A stretch of DNA of 64,000 bases. Origin: Halorubrum vacuolatum. GTDB taxonomy: Archaea > Halobacteriota > Halobacteria > Halobacteriales > Haloferacaceae. The notes under the pieces were generated by a model, which was not told the origin of the DNA, searched no databases, and saw nothing but the letters and a program-made list of their open reading frames with translations. Position 1 is the first letter of the stretch. Each line of letters starts with the position of its first letter. The translations under genes were made by a program, and so were the position numbers. Below, one piece after another: positions 50,801 through 59,637 of this stretch. The stretch lies in contig NZ_FZNQ01000002.1 in assembly GCF_900188065.1 (NCBI RefSeq), positions 286,606 through 350,605 on the forward strand. The letters run 5' to 3'.

Positions 50801-52072
50801 ATGAAGCTTCCCGTCGATGCGGATCGGCTACGCGCGGATATCGAGCGGAACGCCACGTTCGGCGCGATCGAGTACGACGAACCGGACAAGCGCGGCCGGA
50901 CGAATCGAACGGGAACGCCCACGAACCGTCGCGCCCGCGACTATCTCACGGGGCGCATGGAGGCGGCCGGCCTCGACGTGACGGTCGATAGCGTGGGCAA
51001 CATCGCGGGCAGATGGACCCCACCCTCAGCGGATCCGGATCGGTCGCCCATCGCGAGCGGGAGCCACCTCGACAGCGTGCCGGAAGGCGGGATCTTCGAC
51101 GGTCCCCTCGGGGTCTACGCCGCTTTGGAGGCGGTTCGCACGATGCAGGATGCGGGTGTCGAGCCGGACCGACCGGTCCTCGTCGTGAGCTTCACCGAGG
51201 AGGAGGGTGGAACTTACGCCGATGGGCTTCTCGGATCGACGGTCGCCGCCGGCGAAATGGAGGCGACGGACGCCCTCGGGCTCACCGACGCCGCTGGCGA
51301 CACCCTCGAGGAGGCGCTCTCGCGGATCGGCTATCGAGGAGAGGGTCGTCTCGATCCGACCTCCTGGGCCGGCTTTTATGAACTCCATATCGAACAGGAC
51401 ACGGCCTTGGAGCGGGAAGGAGCCGATGTCGGCGTCGTCACGGCGATCACGGGTATCACCCACTGTCAGGTCGAACTCAAGGGTGAGGCGAACCACGCGG
51501 GGGCGACGGCGATGGACGCACGTACTGACGCACTCGCCGCCGCGAGCGAGTTCGTGCTTGACGTTGAGCGGGCGGCCACCGATGTCGTCGAATCGGAGAG
51601 CGAAACGGCCGTCGCGACGGTCGGATCCTTTTCGATCTCGCCGAACGCAACGAACGTCGTTCCAGGCCGCGTCGAGGCCGGCGTCGATATCAGGGACGTC
51701 CGCCGGGAATCGATCGAACGGATCGTCACGGCGGGACGGGAGTCGCTCGCGCGGCTGGAGCGGGAACGGAACGTGAAGACGACGGTTAAACGGCCCTTCG
51801 ACGTCGAACCGGAGTCGATGAGCGACCGATTGCGTGCGGCCGCACACGCGAGCGCCGACGCGGTCGGCGCGGAAGCTATCGACATACACTCCGGAGCCGC
51901 TCACGACGCGATGCGTATCGCGCAGTCGACCGACGCCGCCATGCTCTTTGCCCCATCACGTGATGGGATCTCACATAATCCACGGGAATGGACCGACTGG
52001 GACGCGTGCGCGACGGCGACGACGGTACTGACGGGCGCCATCGCCCGGGCTGCCGGGATGGACGCGCGGTGA
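50801..52072 (+). CDS. M20-family amidohydrolase (N-carbamoyl-amino-acid/allantoate hydrolase type)
   Basis: The 423-residue protein has the M20 metal site: GSHLDSVPEGGIFDG (His89, Asp100), FTEEEGG (Glu134-Glu135), and later YELHIEQ and a final SGAAHDA with the last ligand His. The dimerisation domain lies at ~215-330. This pattern with YELHIEQ fits ureidoglycolate/allantoate amidohydrolases and beta-ureidopropionases, so it likely works in purine or pyrimidine breakdown, or cleaves N-carbamoyl or N-acyl amino acids. CTTTTTTTAATTCC (50769-50782) is ~19-32 bases before the ATG. Confidence 0.9.
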   Translation: MKLPVDADRLRADIERNATFGAIEYDEPDKRGRTNRTGTPTNRRARDYLTGRMEAAGLDVTVDSVGNIAGRWTPPSADPDRSPIASGSHLDSVPEGGIFDGPLGVYAALEAVRTMQDAGVEPDRPVLVVSFTEEEGGTYADGLLGSTVAAGEMEATDALGLTDAAGDTLEEALSRIGYRGEGRLDPTSWAGFYELHIEQDTALEREGADVGVVTAITGITHCQVELKGEANHAGATAMDARTDALAAASEFVLDVERAATDVVESESETAVATVGSFSISPNATNVVPGRVEAGVDIRDVRRESIERIVTAGRESLARLERERNVKTTVKRPFDVEPESMSDRLRAAAHASADAVGAEAIDIHSGAAHDAMRIAQSTDAAMLFAPSRDGISHNPREWTDWDACATATTVLTGAIARAAGMDAR

Positions 52073-52165
52073 GTTGTGGCTTCCCGCCTCGAACGGACCC
52101 CCCGGAGGTATCAACCATGAGAAGCTGTCCAGTAGGTGTATATGTGATCCGACTCTTGCACACCT

Positions 52166-54703
52166 ATGAGCGCCCCTATCCGGCTCCTCCACGTCGATGA
52201 CGACGCCGACATGGCGGAGCTCACCGCCCTCTATCTCCAACGGGAGAACGACGCGTTCGAGATCGAAACGGAGACCGACCCGACGGCGGCACTCGATCGG
52301 CTCGATTCGGACCTCGACGTGATCGTGTGTGATTACGATATGCCGGAGATGACCGGACTGGAGTTCTTAGAGGAGGTCCGTCGGAGCTATCCGGACCTCC
52401 CGTTCGTGCTGTTTACCGGACAGGGGAGCGAGGAGATCGCGAGCGAAGCCATCTCGGCGGGGGTCACCGACTATCTACAGAAGGGATACGGCTCGGACGT
52501 CTATGCGGTCCTCGCGAATCGCGTCACGAACGCGGTCGAGCAGCACCGGTCGAAGCGTGCGCTCGCGGAAAGCCGGAAGCGGCTTTCGATGTTTATCGAA
52601 CACTCCCCGTTGGGGGTGATCGAGTGGGACGAGGAGTTCCGTGTCCGGCGGTTGAACGACGCCGCGGAGGAGATACTCGGCTACGACGGTGGGGAATTAC
52701 AAGGGGTATCCTGGCGGCAGTTCGTCCCGGAATCCGCCGAGCAGGCCGTCGAGGAGGTCGTCTCTGACCTGCTTAATGTCCGTGGTGGATATCACAGCAT
52801 CAACGAGACCGTTCGGGCCGACGGGACACGGATCACGTGTGAATGGCACAACCGCGTGATCACCGACGACGACGGCGAGGTAGTGACGATCTTCTCGCAG
52901 TTTCAAGACGTCACGGAGCGGCGGGCGAACCGTGAGCGGCTCGAACGGCTCGTCGACAACATCCCGGGAGTGATCTATCGGACGGGCACCGCACCGGAGT
53001 GGCCGTTCGAACTCGTTCGTGGCGCCTGTGAGGAGCTGACGGGGTACACCGAGGATGAGCTGTTAACGGACGTGGCGATCGCAAGGAAGCTCGTCCACGT
53101 CGACGATCGGGAGCTGGTCGAGACGGAGATCGCAAACGGCGTCGCCGAGAACGGGACCTACGACGTGGTTTATCGGCTGTCCCGCGAGGACGAGGATATT
53201 CGGTGGGTGTGGGAGCGGGGACAAGTCGTCGATGACGGGGACGAACGTATCGAGGAGGGACTGGTGATCGATGTCGACAGCCTCAAACGGAGCGAGTCGG
53301 CGCTCGATCGCACGAACCGCGTGCTGACGACGCTCCTCGAGAACCTCCCGTTCGGGGTGCTCGTCGAGGACGATTCGAGGAAGGTGCTGGTCACGAACGA
53401 GCGGTTCACCGAACTGCTCGATGTCGACGCGAATCCCGACGAACTCGTCGGTGCGGACTGTGCCCAAGCCGCGGCGGAACTCGCGGACCGATTCGCCGAG
53501 CCGGAGGCGTTCGTTAACGGGATCGCCGAACGGCTCGCCGACCGTGAGCCGGTACAAAACGAGGAGATCGTGTTGAACGACGGGCGTATCCTCGAACGCG
53601 ACTACGTGCCCTACCGTCTCGCCGACGGCGAGGCGAACCTCTGGATCTACCGGGACGTCAGCGACGAACGCGAGCAACAGCTGCTTCTCAACGGACTGTT
53701 CGAGGAATCCCTCGACGGCATCGGGGTCAAAGGGATCGTCACCGACGAGGACGGGGAGCCGATCGATTACACCTACGAACGGGTCAACGAACGGTTCGAG
53801 GAACTCACCGGGCTCAACGCCGAGGACGTCGTTGGACGACGCGCTACCGAGGCGATCCCCGGCATCGAGGAGACGCCGTTCATCGACATCTTCGGGGAAG
53901 TGGGACTCGGTGGGGAACCCCGCACGTTCGAGCAGTACTCCGCACCGCTCGATCGGTACTACAAGATTTCGGCGTTCTCCCCACGACACGGACAGTGCAT
54001 TACGATCTTCTCCAACATCACGGAACGAAAGCGCTACGAGCGGCGTTTGGAACGACAAAACGATCGGCTGGAGAACTTCACCGGAGTGGTGTCACACGAC
54101 CTCAGGAACCCGTTGAACGTCGCACGGGGACGACTGGAGCTGGGCCGTGAGACCTCGGATAACGAACATTTCGAGGCCGTCTCACGGTCGCTTGAACGCA
54201 TGGACGACCTTATCGATGACCTCCTGCTCCTCTCGCGTCAGGGTGAGGTGATCGGTGAGCCCGAATGGGTATCGCTCTCGTCGGTGGCGTCTGCCAGTTG
54301 GGACGGCGTGAAAACGGACGGGGCGACGTTGGAGATCGACGCCGACCTGGAGCTGCGCGCCGATAAGGGCCGGCTCCGACAGGCGATCGAGAATCTCATA
54401 CGGAACAGCGTCGAGCACGGCATGAATGGACGCCCACGGGACGATCGGAACGACGAACGGATACACATTCGGATCGGCACGCTCCCGGACGGGTTCTTCA
54501 TCGAGGATGACGGCGTGGGCATCCCGGAAGCGGAGCGTGACCGGGTCTTCGAACACGGGATGACGGCGTCGACCGACGGGACGGGCTTCGGGCTGAGCAT
54601 CGTCGGACGGATCGTCGACGCACACGGATGGACGATCGATCTCCTCGACGGCGACGATGGCGGTGTCCGCTTCGAGGTCACCGGCGTGGAGACGCGACGC
54701 TGA
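52166..54703 (+). CDS. Hybrid sensor histidine kinase (REC-PAS-HisKA-HATPase)
   Basis: The 845-residue protein starts with a receiver domain (RLLHVDDDADMAELTALYL; phosphoacceptor Asp56 in VIVCDYDMPEMTGLEFL; late DYLQKGY), then about four PAS-type domains (~145-260, ~270-395, ~400-510, ~515-620). The kinase core has H-box VVSHDLRNPLNV (His644) and ATP-binding N, G1 and G2 boxes (NLIRNSVEHG, EDDGVGIPEAERDRV, GTGFGLSIV). It has no membrane helices, so it senses a cytoplasmic signal, probably redox, light or a metabolite. GTATATGTG (52137-52145) is the probable TATA element. No partner regulator is adjacent. Confidence 0.93.
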   Translation: MSAPIRLLHVDDDADMAELTALYLQRENDAFEIETETDPTAALDRLDSDLDVIVCDYDMPEMTGLEFLEEVRRSYPDLPFVLFTGQGSEEIASEAISAGVTDYLQKGYGSDVYAVLANRVTNAVEQHRSKRALAESRKRLSMFIEHSPLGVIEWDEEFRVRRLNDAAEEILGYDGGELQGVSWRQFVPESAEQAVEEVVSDLLNVRGGYHSINETVRADGTRITCEWHNRVITDDDGEVVTIFSQFQDVTERRANRERLERLVDNIPGVIYRTGTAPEWPFELVRGACEELTGYTEDELLTDVAIARKLVHVDDRELVETEIANGVAENGTYDVVYRLSREDEDIRWVWERGQVVDDGDERIEEGLVIDVDSLKRSESALDRTNRVLTTLLENLPFGVLVEDDSRKVLVTNERFTELLDVDANPDELVGADCAQAAAELADRFAEPEAFVNGIAERLADREPVQNEEIVLNDGRILERDYVPYRLADGEANLWIYRDVSDEREQQLLLNGLFEESLDGIGVKGIVTDEDGEPIDYTYERVNERFEELTGLNAEDVVGRRATEAIPGIEETPFIDIFGEVGLGGEPRTFEQYSAPLDRYYKISAFSPRHGQCITIFSNITERKRYERRLERQNDRLENFTGVVSHDLRNPLNVARGRLELGRETSDNEHFEAVSRSLERMDDLIDDLLLLSRQGEVIGEPEWVSLSSVASASWDGVKTDGATLEIDADLELRADKGRLRQAIENLIRNSVEHGMNGRPRDDRNDERIHIRIGTLPDGFFIEDDGVGIPEAERDRVFEHGMTASTDGTGFGLSIVGRIVDAHGWTIDLLDGDDGGVRFEVTGVETRR

Positions 54704-54901
54704 TCCATCTCGGAAATCGGCGCTCATCGGTGAATCGGCGTCGATAGCGGCGGGCTCAGTCCCCGACAATTATATATCCTTGAATGAACCCGTTTCGGGG
54801 TTATTTCGGTCTCGGATCCATCATGCTATTAATTCCCATTCACCGCCGGAGAATGGCCTGAAGACACGATCATGGTATATGCGCTGCTTCTAAAAAATAC
54901 A

Positions 54902-54915
54902 AATTTTTATATACG
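54902..54915 (+). promoter_or_regulatory. TATA element of TFB-2
   Basis: AATTTTTATATACG is the strongest TATA-like sequence in the AT-rich 292-base upstream region of the TFB-2 gene. It stands ~81-94 bases before the ATG at 54996, so a ~55-base leader is expected, similar in length to that of TFB-1. Confidence 0.55.
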
Positions 54916-54995
54916 TTGGGAAATAACTGTTAGTTAACGAGTCGAGCGTTAACGGCCTCGCATTTTTCGCCGTGACGTCGAATCGGAGACCACCC

Positions 54996-55982
54996 ATGAC
55001 AGAGACACGCATCAGGAGTTACGACGGAAGCACGGAACGGCATCGATCGACGGACGCGATCGAGGAGACGACGGAAACACAACAGGTCACGACGTGTCCG
55101 GAATGTGACGGCCGGCTCGCGACCGACACCGAACACGGCGAGACGGTCTGTACGGAGTGCGGGCTCGTCGTCGAGGAGAACGGGATCGACCGCGGGCCGG
55201 AGTGGCGCGCGTTCGACTCCGCCGAACGGGACTCGAAGAGCCGCGTCGGCGCCCCGACGACCAATATGATGCACGACAAGGGGCTCTCGACGAACATCGG
55301 CTGGCAGAACAAGGACGGCTACGGCAAGTCGCTGTCGACGCGGCAACGCCGACAGATGCAGCGGCTTCGCACGTGGAACGAGCGGTTCCGCACCCGCGAC
55401 TCGAAGGAGCGCAACCTCAAGCAGGCGCTCGGCGAGATCGACCGCATGGCGAGCGCGCTCGGGCTTCCCGAGACGGTTCGGGAGACGGCCTCCGTGATCT
55501 ATCGACGCGCGCTGAGTGAGAACCTCCTTCCGGGACGTTCCATCGAAGGCGTCGCCACCGCCGCGCTGTACGCTGCCGCCCGCCAGGCCCGAAATCCGCG
55601 GAGCCTCGATGAGTTCACCGCGGTTTCGCGAGTGGACAAAATGGAGCTCACCCGAACCTACCGGTACATCATCCGGGAGCTCAAACTGGAGGTCCAGCCG
55701 GCGGACCCGGAGAGCTACGTGGCGCGGTTTATCTCCCGGCTCGAGCTGAACGAGGAGGTCGATCGCCTCGCACGGGAGCTCCTCTCGACGGCGAAAGACG
55801 AGGGGATCACGAGCGGGAAATCCCCGGTCGGGCTCGCGGCGTCGGCCGTGTACGCCGCCGCGTTGCTGTCGAACCAGAAGGTGACACAGAGCCAGGTGTC
55901 AGCGGTTGCGGACATCTCGGAGGTCACCATCCGGAATCGGTATAAAGAGCTTCTCGAGGCGAACGGTCAACTCGAGGGCTGA
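54996..55982 (+). CDS. tfb: Transcription initiation factor TFB (paralogue 2)
   Basis: The 328-residue TFB has the zinc ribbon (CPECDGRLATDTEHGETVCT then ECG), the reader SRVGAPTTNMMHDKGLSTN and two cyclin-like repeats, with the terminal recognition helix ISEVTIRNRYKELLE. Compared with TFB-1, the region from the reader to the middle of cyclin repeat 1 is nearly identical, while the second repeat differs at perhaps a third of positions. The two factors may share the polymerase contact but differ in DNA or activator contacts. The ATG at 54996 is preferred over the GTG at 54972. Confidence 0.96.
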   Translation: MTETRIRSYDGSTERHRSTDAIEETTETQQVTTCPECDGRLATDTEHGETVCTECGLVVEENGIDRGPEWRAFDSAERDSKSRVGAPTTNMMHDKGLSTNIGWQNKDGYGKSLSTRQRRQMQRLRTWNERFRTRDSKERNLKQALGEIDRMASALGLPETVRETASVIYRRALSENLLPGRSIEGVATAALYAAARQARNPRSLDEFTAVSRVDKMELTRTYRYIIRELKLEVQPADPESYVARFISRLELNEEVDRLARELLSTAKDEGITSGKSPVGLAASAVYAAALLSNQKVTQSQVSAVADISEVTIRNRYKELLEANGQLEG

Positions 55983-55991
55983 GAGAGTCGC

Positions 55992-56022
55992 CGATGGGGA
56001 ACGCCCGGGAGGTTCCCCATCG
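55992..56022. terminator. Hairpin after TFB-2
   Basis: Perfect 11-base arms CGATGGGGAAC (55992-56002) and GTTCCCCATCG (56012-56022) around a 9-base loop begin 9 bases after the TFB-2 stop codon. No T-run follows, so it may protect the mRNA 3' end or slow polymerase rather than act as a classical terminator. It could also be an operator palindrome for the next gene. Confidence 0.5.
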
Positions 56023-56079
56023 TCATGGGTGAGAAACACTCGCACACGTTTTTATCCATCCAGTGCGTATAGGTACGGT

Positions 56080-56259
56080 ATGGTCGAGGCATTTATTCGA
56101 CTGGTCTGTCCCGAGTGTCGGAAAGGCTGGCAGGACAACCCCGCGGACCTCCCGGCGTTGCGCACGAACTTCAACTGTCCCTCGTGTCATGCGACGCGGC
56201 GACTGACCGAATTTATGCGAACCGAGCGTGACCTCGAGGCGGTAAAACAGTTTCAGTGA
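56080..56259 (+). CDS. Small zinc-ribbon protein, haloarchaeal
   Basis: The 59-residue product has one zinc ribbon (CPECRK, then CPSCHATRR) in MVEAFIRLVCPECRKGWQDN-type sequence, followed by a short charged helix. Such tiny Cys4 proteins are widely conserved in haloarchaea and unassigned. CGTTTTTATCC (56047-56057) sits ~23-33 bases before the ATG at 56080, so the longer frame from 55906, which overlaps the TFB-2 3' end, is not used. It lies between two hairpins. Confidence 0.8.
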   Translation: MVEAFIRLVCPECRKGWQDNPADLPALRTNFNCPSCHATRRLTEFMRTERDLEAVKQFQ

Positions 56260-56278
56260 CCGCAGTCGGTGACTGCGG
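56260..56278. terminator. Hairpin after the small zinc-ribbon gene
   Basis: CCGCAGTC (56260-56267) and GACTGCGG (56271-56278) form an 8-base perfect stem with a 3-base loop starting directly after the stop codon TGA. No T-run follows. Its tight placement suggests a transcript end or processing signal. Confidence 0.5.
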
Positions 56279-56590
56279 CGAGATCCCTTCGACCCTGATC
56301 GGTTCGTGATCCGGACCGCGCGTGATGAAGGGGCCACACGTGGGGTCCACACGATCGGAGTCGTATGATCGAGGATCGGCCACCGAAAAACGCAGGAGGC
56401 AGCGCGAGCAGCTTTTGATCAAGTGTCCATGTACTGTCGTGCATCCGCCGGCCGGCTGCGTACCGTATTGATCCCGATCGTTAACGTAGAAATACCGGCT
56501 AGACCCGCTGAAACCCTATTTTCCGGTAGGTGCGTGTTAACGCGACTCAGGATAATAATATAAGCCTTCGGTAGCAAGGGATGGATGCTT
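56260..56590. other. Intergenic region before the UPF0058 gene
   Basis: The 331 bases carry the hairpin at their left end and, at the right end, AATAATATAAGC (56554-56565), the likely TATA element of the UPF0058 gene. Between them no coding frame stands out. Bases 56320-56345 contain GGGGCCACACGTGGGGTCCA, a weak palindrome of unknown meaning. Confidence 0.5.
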
Positions 56591-56824
56591 ATGAAAAAGC
56601 AGGAGCTCATTCACCTTCACGGCCTCCTCGCTGAAGTACGAAAACAGTGCGAGTTTTGGGGAGAGGACCTCGACCTCGATTCGTACCAGGAACTTGGCGT
56701 GAAGCCCACATCGATCCACAAATCGAAGACCGACCACAAAGCCGCAGTGTTCGAACTCACAAAGGGGATCACCGCACCGATGGAGGAACCGAAATCCGAA
56801 CCGCTGGCTGCGACCGCCGACTAA
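56591..56824 (+). CDS. UPF0058-family small protein
   Basis: The 77-residue protein begins MKKQELIHLHGLLAEVRKQC, the hallmark of UPF0058, followed by a predicted helical second half (LGVKPTSIHKSKTDHKAAVF). The family is conserved in euryarchaea; His and Cys residues in the first helix suggest metal binding, but no role is known. The ATG at 56591 has AATAATATAAGC ~26-37 bases upstream; the ATG at 56585 would add only two residues. Confidence 0.9.
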   Translation: MKKQELIHLHGLLAEVRKQCEFWGEDLDLDSYQELGVKPTSIHKSKTDHKAAVFELTKGITAPMEEPKSEPLAATAD

Positions 56825-56941
56825 TACTTCGATCGCGTTATCGTTGTCCACAACCAGCCAGTGGCTACGCTCACGTTCGCGTTACGCAGTCCCGTCCTAT
56901 CGACCAGCGTCACCCTCGGGCGATCCGTCCGTGAATGTCGC

Positions 56942-57361
56942 CTATCCGTTCCCGGTCGGCCCGCCCACTCCGTCGGCTTCACCGTCCGTCACCTCGCCAT
57001 CCGCTTCGTTCTCGCCATCCGCTTCCTCGTTGATCTCGATGACGTCGAGCACCTTCAGGGGAATATTGCGGAGGCGCTGTCCGATCTCCTTGCGAGCGAT
57101 CCGGCTCGCGTGTTCCGGTCGGTCGACGTTGAAGACGTCCATCTCGAGTTCAAGGGCCACGAGCGCCTCGTCGGCCGCGATGAAGGCGGGCGGGAGCTCT
57201 TCGCCGCTCGGGGACTGACGGCTTCCCATCTCGATCTCCACGTAGTTGAGGTCCGGATTCAACATTCCGCCCGTCTTCGAGATGGCGATCCGCACCGCCT
57301 CGTCGGTGGTCTCGACGTCATACACCGGGACGGCGGCCTCCACGACGACTCGGCAGTTCAT
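56942..57361 (-). CDS. DUF555-family (UPF0212) protein
   Basis: A 139-residue protein: MNCRVVVEAAVPVYDVETTD, then VRIAISKTGGMLNPDLNYVE, AADEALVALELEMDVFNVD and RIARKEIGQRLRNIPLKVLD. This is an archaeal family of unknown function. The last ~20 residues are an acidic tail rich in Asp, Glu and Gly. The frame is open to 57907 but only because it runs across the neighbouring glycosylase gene. The stop of that glycosylase lies 101 bases before this start, so they could be co-transcribed. Confidence 0.88.
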   Translation of the reverse strand: MNCRVVVEAAVPVYDVETTDEAVRIAISKTGGMLNPDLNYVEIEMGSRQSPSGEELPPAFIAADEALVALELEMDVFNVDRPEHASRIARKEIGQRLRNIPLKVLDVIEINEEADGENEADGEVTDGEADGVGGPTGNG

Positions 57362-57461
57362 TGTGCCATCATCTACCGCACGGGCGAGTATGAACCTTCT
57401 CCCGGACGGTCGGTTCCCGTTCGGCCGAGCGAACAGGATCCCCGTGTCCGGGCGGTTCCGC

Positions 57462-58388
57462 TCACTCCCCGCCCGCCCGGAGATAATAAAACACGTACGT
57501 CTGTGCGTATCCGGCATATTCGCCGCCGAACCGCTCCCGTATCGCACGGGACGTCTCGGCGTAGGATCCCCGTTCGCAGTCGGGATAGTACTCCTCGATG
57601 GTCGTCCGGATCCACGTATCGAGCGGGACCGCCTGCAGGAAGCCCAGCGAGAAGAGCAACACGCAGTCGGCGACCTTCTCGCCGACGCCGACGAACCGCG
57701 TGAGCGACTCCCGAGCCTCCTCATACGGGAGGTCGGCCGCCTCGTGTGGATGGGCCTCACCGCCGACGACCATCTCCGCGGTGCGACGGACGTACGGCGC
57801 ACGATATCCGAGCGAGAGGTCACGGAGCTCCGCCTCCGTCCGCGCGGCGAGTTGCTCCGGATTCGGAAAGGCGTGATACTTCCGGCCGTCGAGTTCGAGC
57901 ACGTCACCGTACGTCTCCCGAAGCCGCCGCTGCATCCCGTGGATCCGCGCGACGCGCATCTGGGCGGAACAGATGAACGATATGAGGCACGGAAACACTG
58001 GGTCTCGGGTCAGCCGCATCCCCTCATATCTCTCGTACGCGCGCGACAGAAGCGGCAGATCCGGCGTCGATCCGAGGATCGCATCGAGGTCGTCATCCAG
58101 CCGCAACAGGTGGGTCAAAAGCGGAACGGCATCGGTCGATGCCTCCCACTCAAGCCTCCCATCGTGGACGTCGCCGATCTGTCGGACCCGAACCACGACC
58201 CGTTCATCGGTGAGCCCCGGGATCGGGTCGACGACGGTCTCATACCACTCCTGCCCGCCGTATGCGTGAAGCGAGTCGTATGTGCCGCCGTCGGCCCGGT
58301 TCCACAGGTAGCTCTGGCCGCTCTCGACGGTCGCCTGCAGGTCGAAGGGACCGACCAGATCGGCGATCTCGATCGCACCTCGTTCCAT
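57462..58388 (-). CDS. ogg: 8-oxoguanine DNA glycosylase (OGG1-like)
   Basis: The enzyme removes oxidised guanine from DNA. The 308-residue protein has the OGG1 N-terminal domain (FDLQATVESGQSYLWNR), then the helix-hairpin-helix-GPD core with LTRFVGVGEKVADCVLLFSL and FLQAVPLDTWIRTTI. Lys238 should be the Schiff-base nucleophile and Asp257 its activating residue. The FICSAQMRVARI stretch matches the OGG1 minor-groove reading region. The ATG at 58388 is chosen; the longer frame to 58715 is not conserved. It is divergent from the SRPBCC gene. Confidence 0.93.
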   Translation of the reverse strand: MERGAIEIADLVGPFDLQATVESGQSYLWNRADGGTYDSLHAYGGQEWYETVVDPIPGLTDERVVVRVRQIGDVHDGRLEWEASTDAVPLLTHLLRLDDDLDAILGSTPDLPLLSRAYERYEGMRLTRDPVFPCLISFICSAQMRVARIHGMQRRLRETYGDVLELDGRKYHAFPNPEQLAARTEAELRDLSLGYRAPYVRRTAEMVVGGEAHPHEAADLPYEEARESLTRFVGVGEKVADCVLLFSLGFLQAVPLDTWIRTTIEEYYPDCERGSYAETSRAIRERFGGEYAGYAQTYVFYYLRAGGE

Positions 58389-58496
58389 TGGATAAGGGTG
58401 TGGGCGCCGATCGTATTCGGGTTTCGGTGTGCTCCGAAGCGCCCGTGAACGGTCGCGGTCTGAAGGACTTTTCACCGGCGCGGTCATACCTATCCC

Positions 58497-58991
58497 ATGG
58501 CAACATACCGCCGGGAGACGCGGGTACCGGCGCCCATCGAGAAGGTCTGGGAGTTTCACGCGACGATCGACGGGCTTCGCGCGCTCACGCCTGCGTGGAT
58601 GAACCTCCGAATCGACGCCATCGAGGGGCCCGACGGCGCTCCCGCCCCCGACGAGCTCCGGAAGGGGTCGCGGATCCGGATGTCGATGCGGCCGTTCGGG
58701 ATCGGCCCGCGACAACGCTGGGAGTCACGGATCATCGAGCGTGAGCCCGACGGCGGCCCCGTCGAAGGGAGCGCCTACTTCGTCGACGACATGGTCGGCG
58801 GTCCCTTCCGACGCTGGGTGCATACACACTCGTTTTATGCCGACGGCGGCGAGACGCGCCTCGTCGATACGGTCGAGTACCGCCTCCCGTTCGGGCCGTT
58901 CGGGGACGCGACAGCACCGTTTGCCAAGGTCGGGTTCGAGGGAATGTTCCGCGACCGCCATCGGCGGACCCGGGAGCGGTTCAGCCACTGA
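58497..58991 (+). CDS. SRPBCC (START-like) family protein
   Basis: A 164-residue helix-grip-type protein: YRRETRVPAPIEKVWEFHAT, then LTPAWMNLRIDAIEGPDG, GPRQRWESRIIERE and the last helix GFEGMFRDRHRRTRERF. It resembles haloarchaeal cyclase/dehydrase-like proteins; in some genomes such genes carry a C-terminal extension, absent here. Ligand unknown. It is followed by the VOC gene on the same strand. Confidence 0.87.
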   Translation: MATYRRETRVPAPIEKVWEFHATIDGLRALTPAWMNLRIDAIEGPDGAPAPDELRKGSRIRMSMRPFGIGPRQRWESRIIEREPDGGPVEGSAYFVDDMVGGPFRRWVHTHSFYADGGETRLVDTVEYRLPFGPFGDATAPFAKVGFEGMFRDRHRRTRERFSH

Positions 58992-59097
58992 GGGGACAAT
59001 CCCCGGTACCGGAGTTCCGTGTCGGCCGAAACCGGCAGCGAGACACGGACGTGTATCCCGGAGTAAACTTCAGGGATCATGCGGCCCACGGATCGGC

Positions 59098-59577
59098 ATG
59101 GACCCCGACGTCGTCGACGTGGATCACATCGCCTTTCGGGTGACCGACCTCGAGGAAGCGCTCGCGTTCTATCACGACCTCCTCGGGCTGCCGATCCGGG
59201 ACCGTGAGCGATACGACGCGGGGGACGTTCCCTTCGTCGCGCTCGCGGCCGGCGGCCGTCACCTCCATCTCGTCCCCACGGACGACCCGACGATCGATGG
59301 AGCTAGCGGGGACGAGGCTGCGAGTATCAGCACGACCGGGGACGAAAGCCCGAGCGATGGGGACGTGCCGCTCGGCGGCGACCATCTCTGTCTCCTGATC
59401 CGCTCCGAGGAAATGGATGGGTATGACCAATTGTGCGACCTCCTCTCGAGGATCGAAGCCGCGGGCTACGACGTCGATCCGGATGAACCGAAGAAACGAT
59501 ACGGTGCGTATGGGCGTGACTGGGCGGCGTACGTCCGTGATCCGGATGGACGCCGTGTCGAACTCAAAATACACTGA
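59098..59577 (+). CDS. VOC-family (glyoxalase-like) protein
   Basis: The 159-residue protein has two beta-alpha-beta-beta-beta modules: VDHIAFRVTDLEEALAFYHD with first metal ligand His, and GDHLCLLIRSEEMDGYDQL followed by YVRDPDGRRVELKIH with the last ligand Glu. A ~20-residue acidic insertion (DGASGDEAASISTTGDES) splits the modules. It may act as a glyoxalase, dioxygenase or antibiotic-binding protein, but substrate is unknown. The start is the ATG at 59098; the longer frame from 58741 lies inside the SRPBCC gene. Confidence 0.87.
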   Translation: MDPDVVDVDHIAFRVTDLEEALAFYHDLLGLPIRDRERYDAGDVPFVALAAGGRHLHLVPTDDPTIDGASGDEAASISTTGDESPSDGDVPLGGDHLCLLIRSEEMDGYDQLCDLLSRIEAAGYDVDPDEPKKRYGAYGRDWAAYVRDPDGRRVELKIH

Positions 59578-59637
59578 TCGGTAGCTCGTGATCCGCAAGT
59601 CGGCGCGTCCTCACGCCCCACCTACCGCCCCGCGTCG

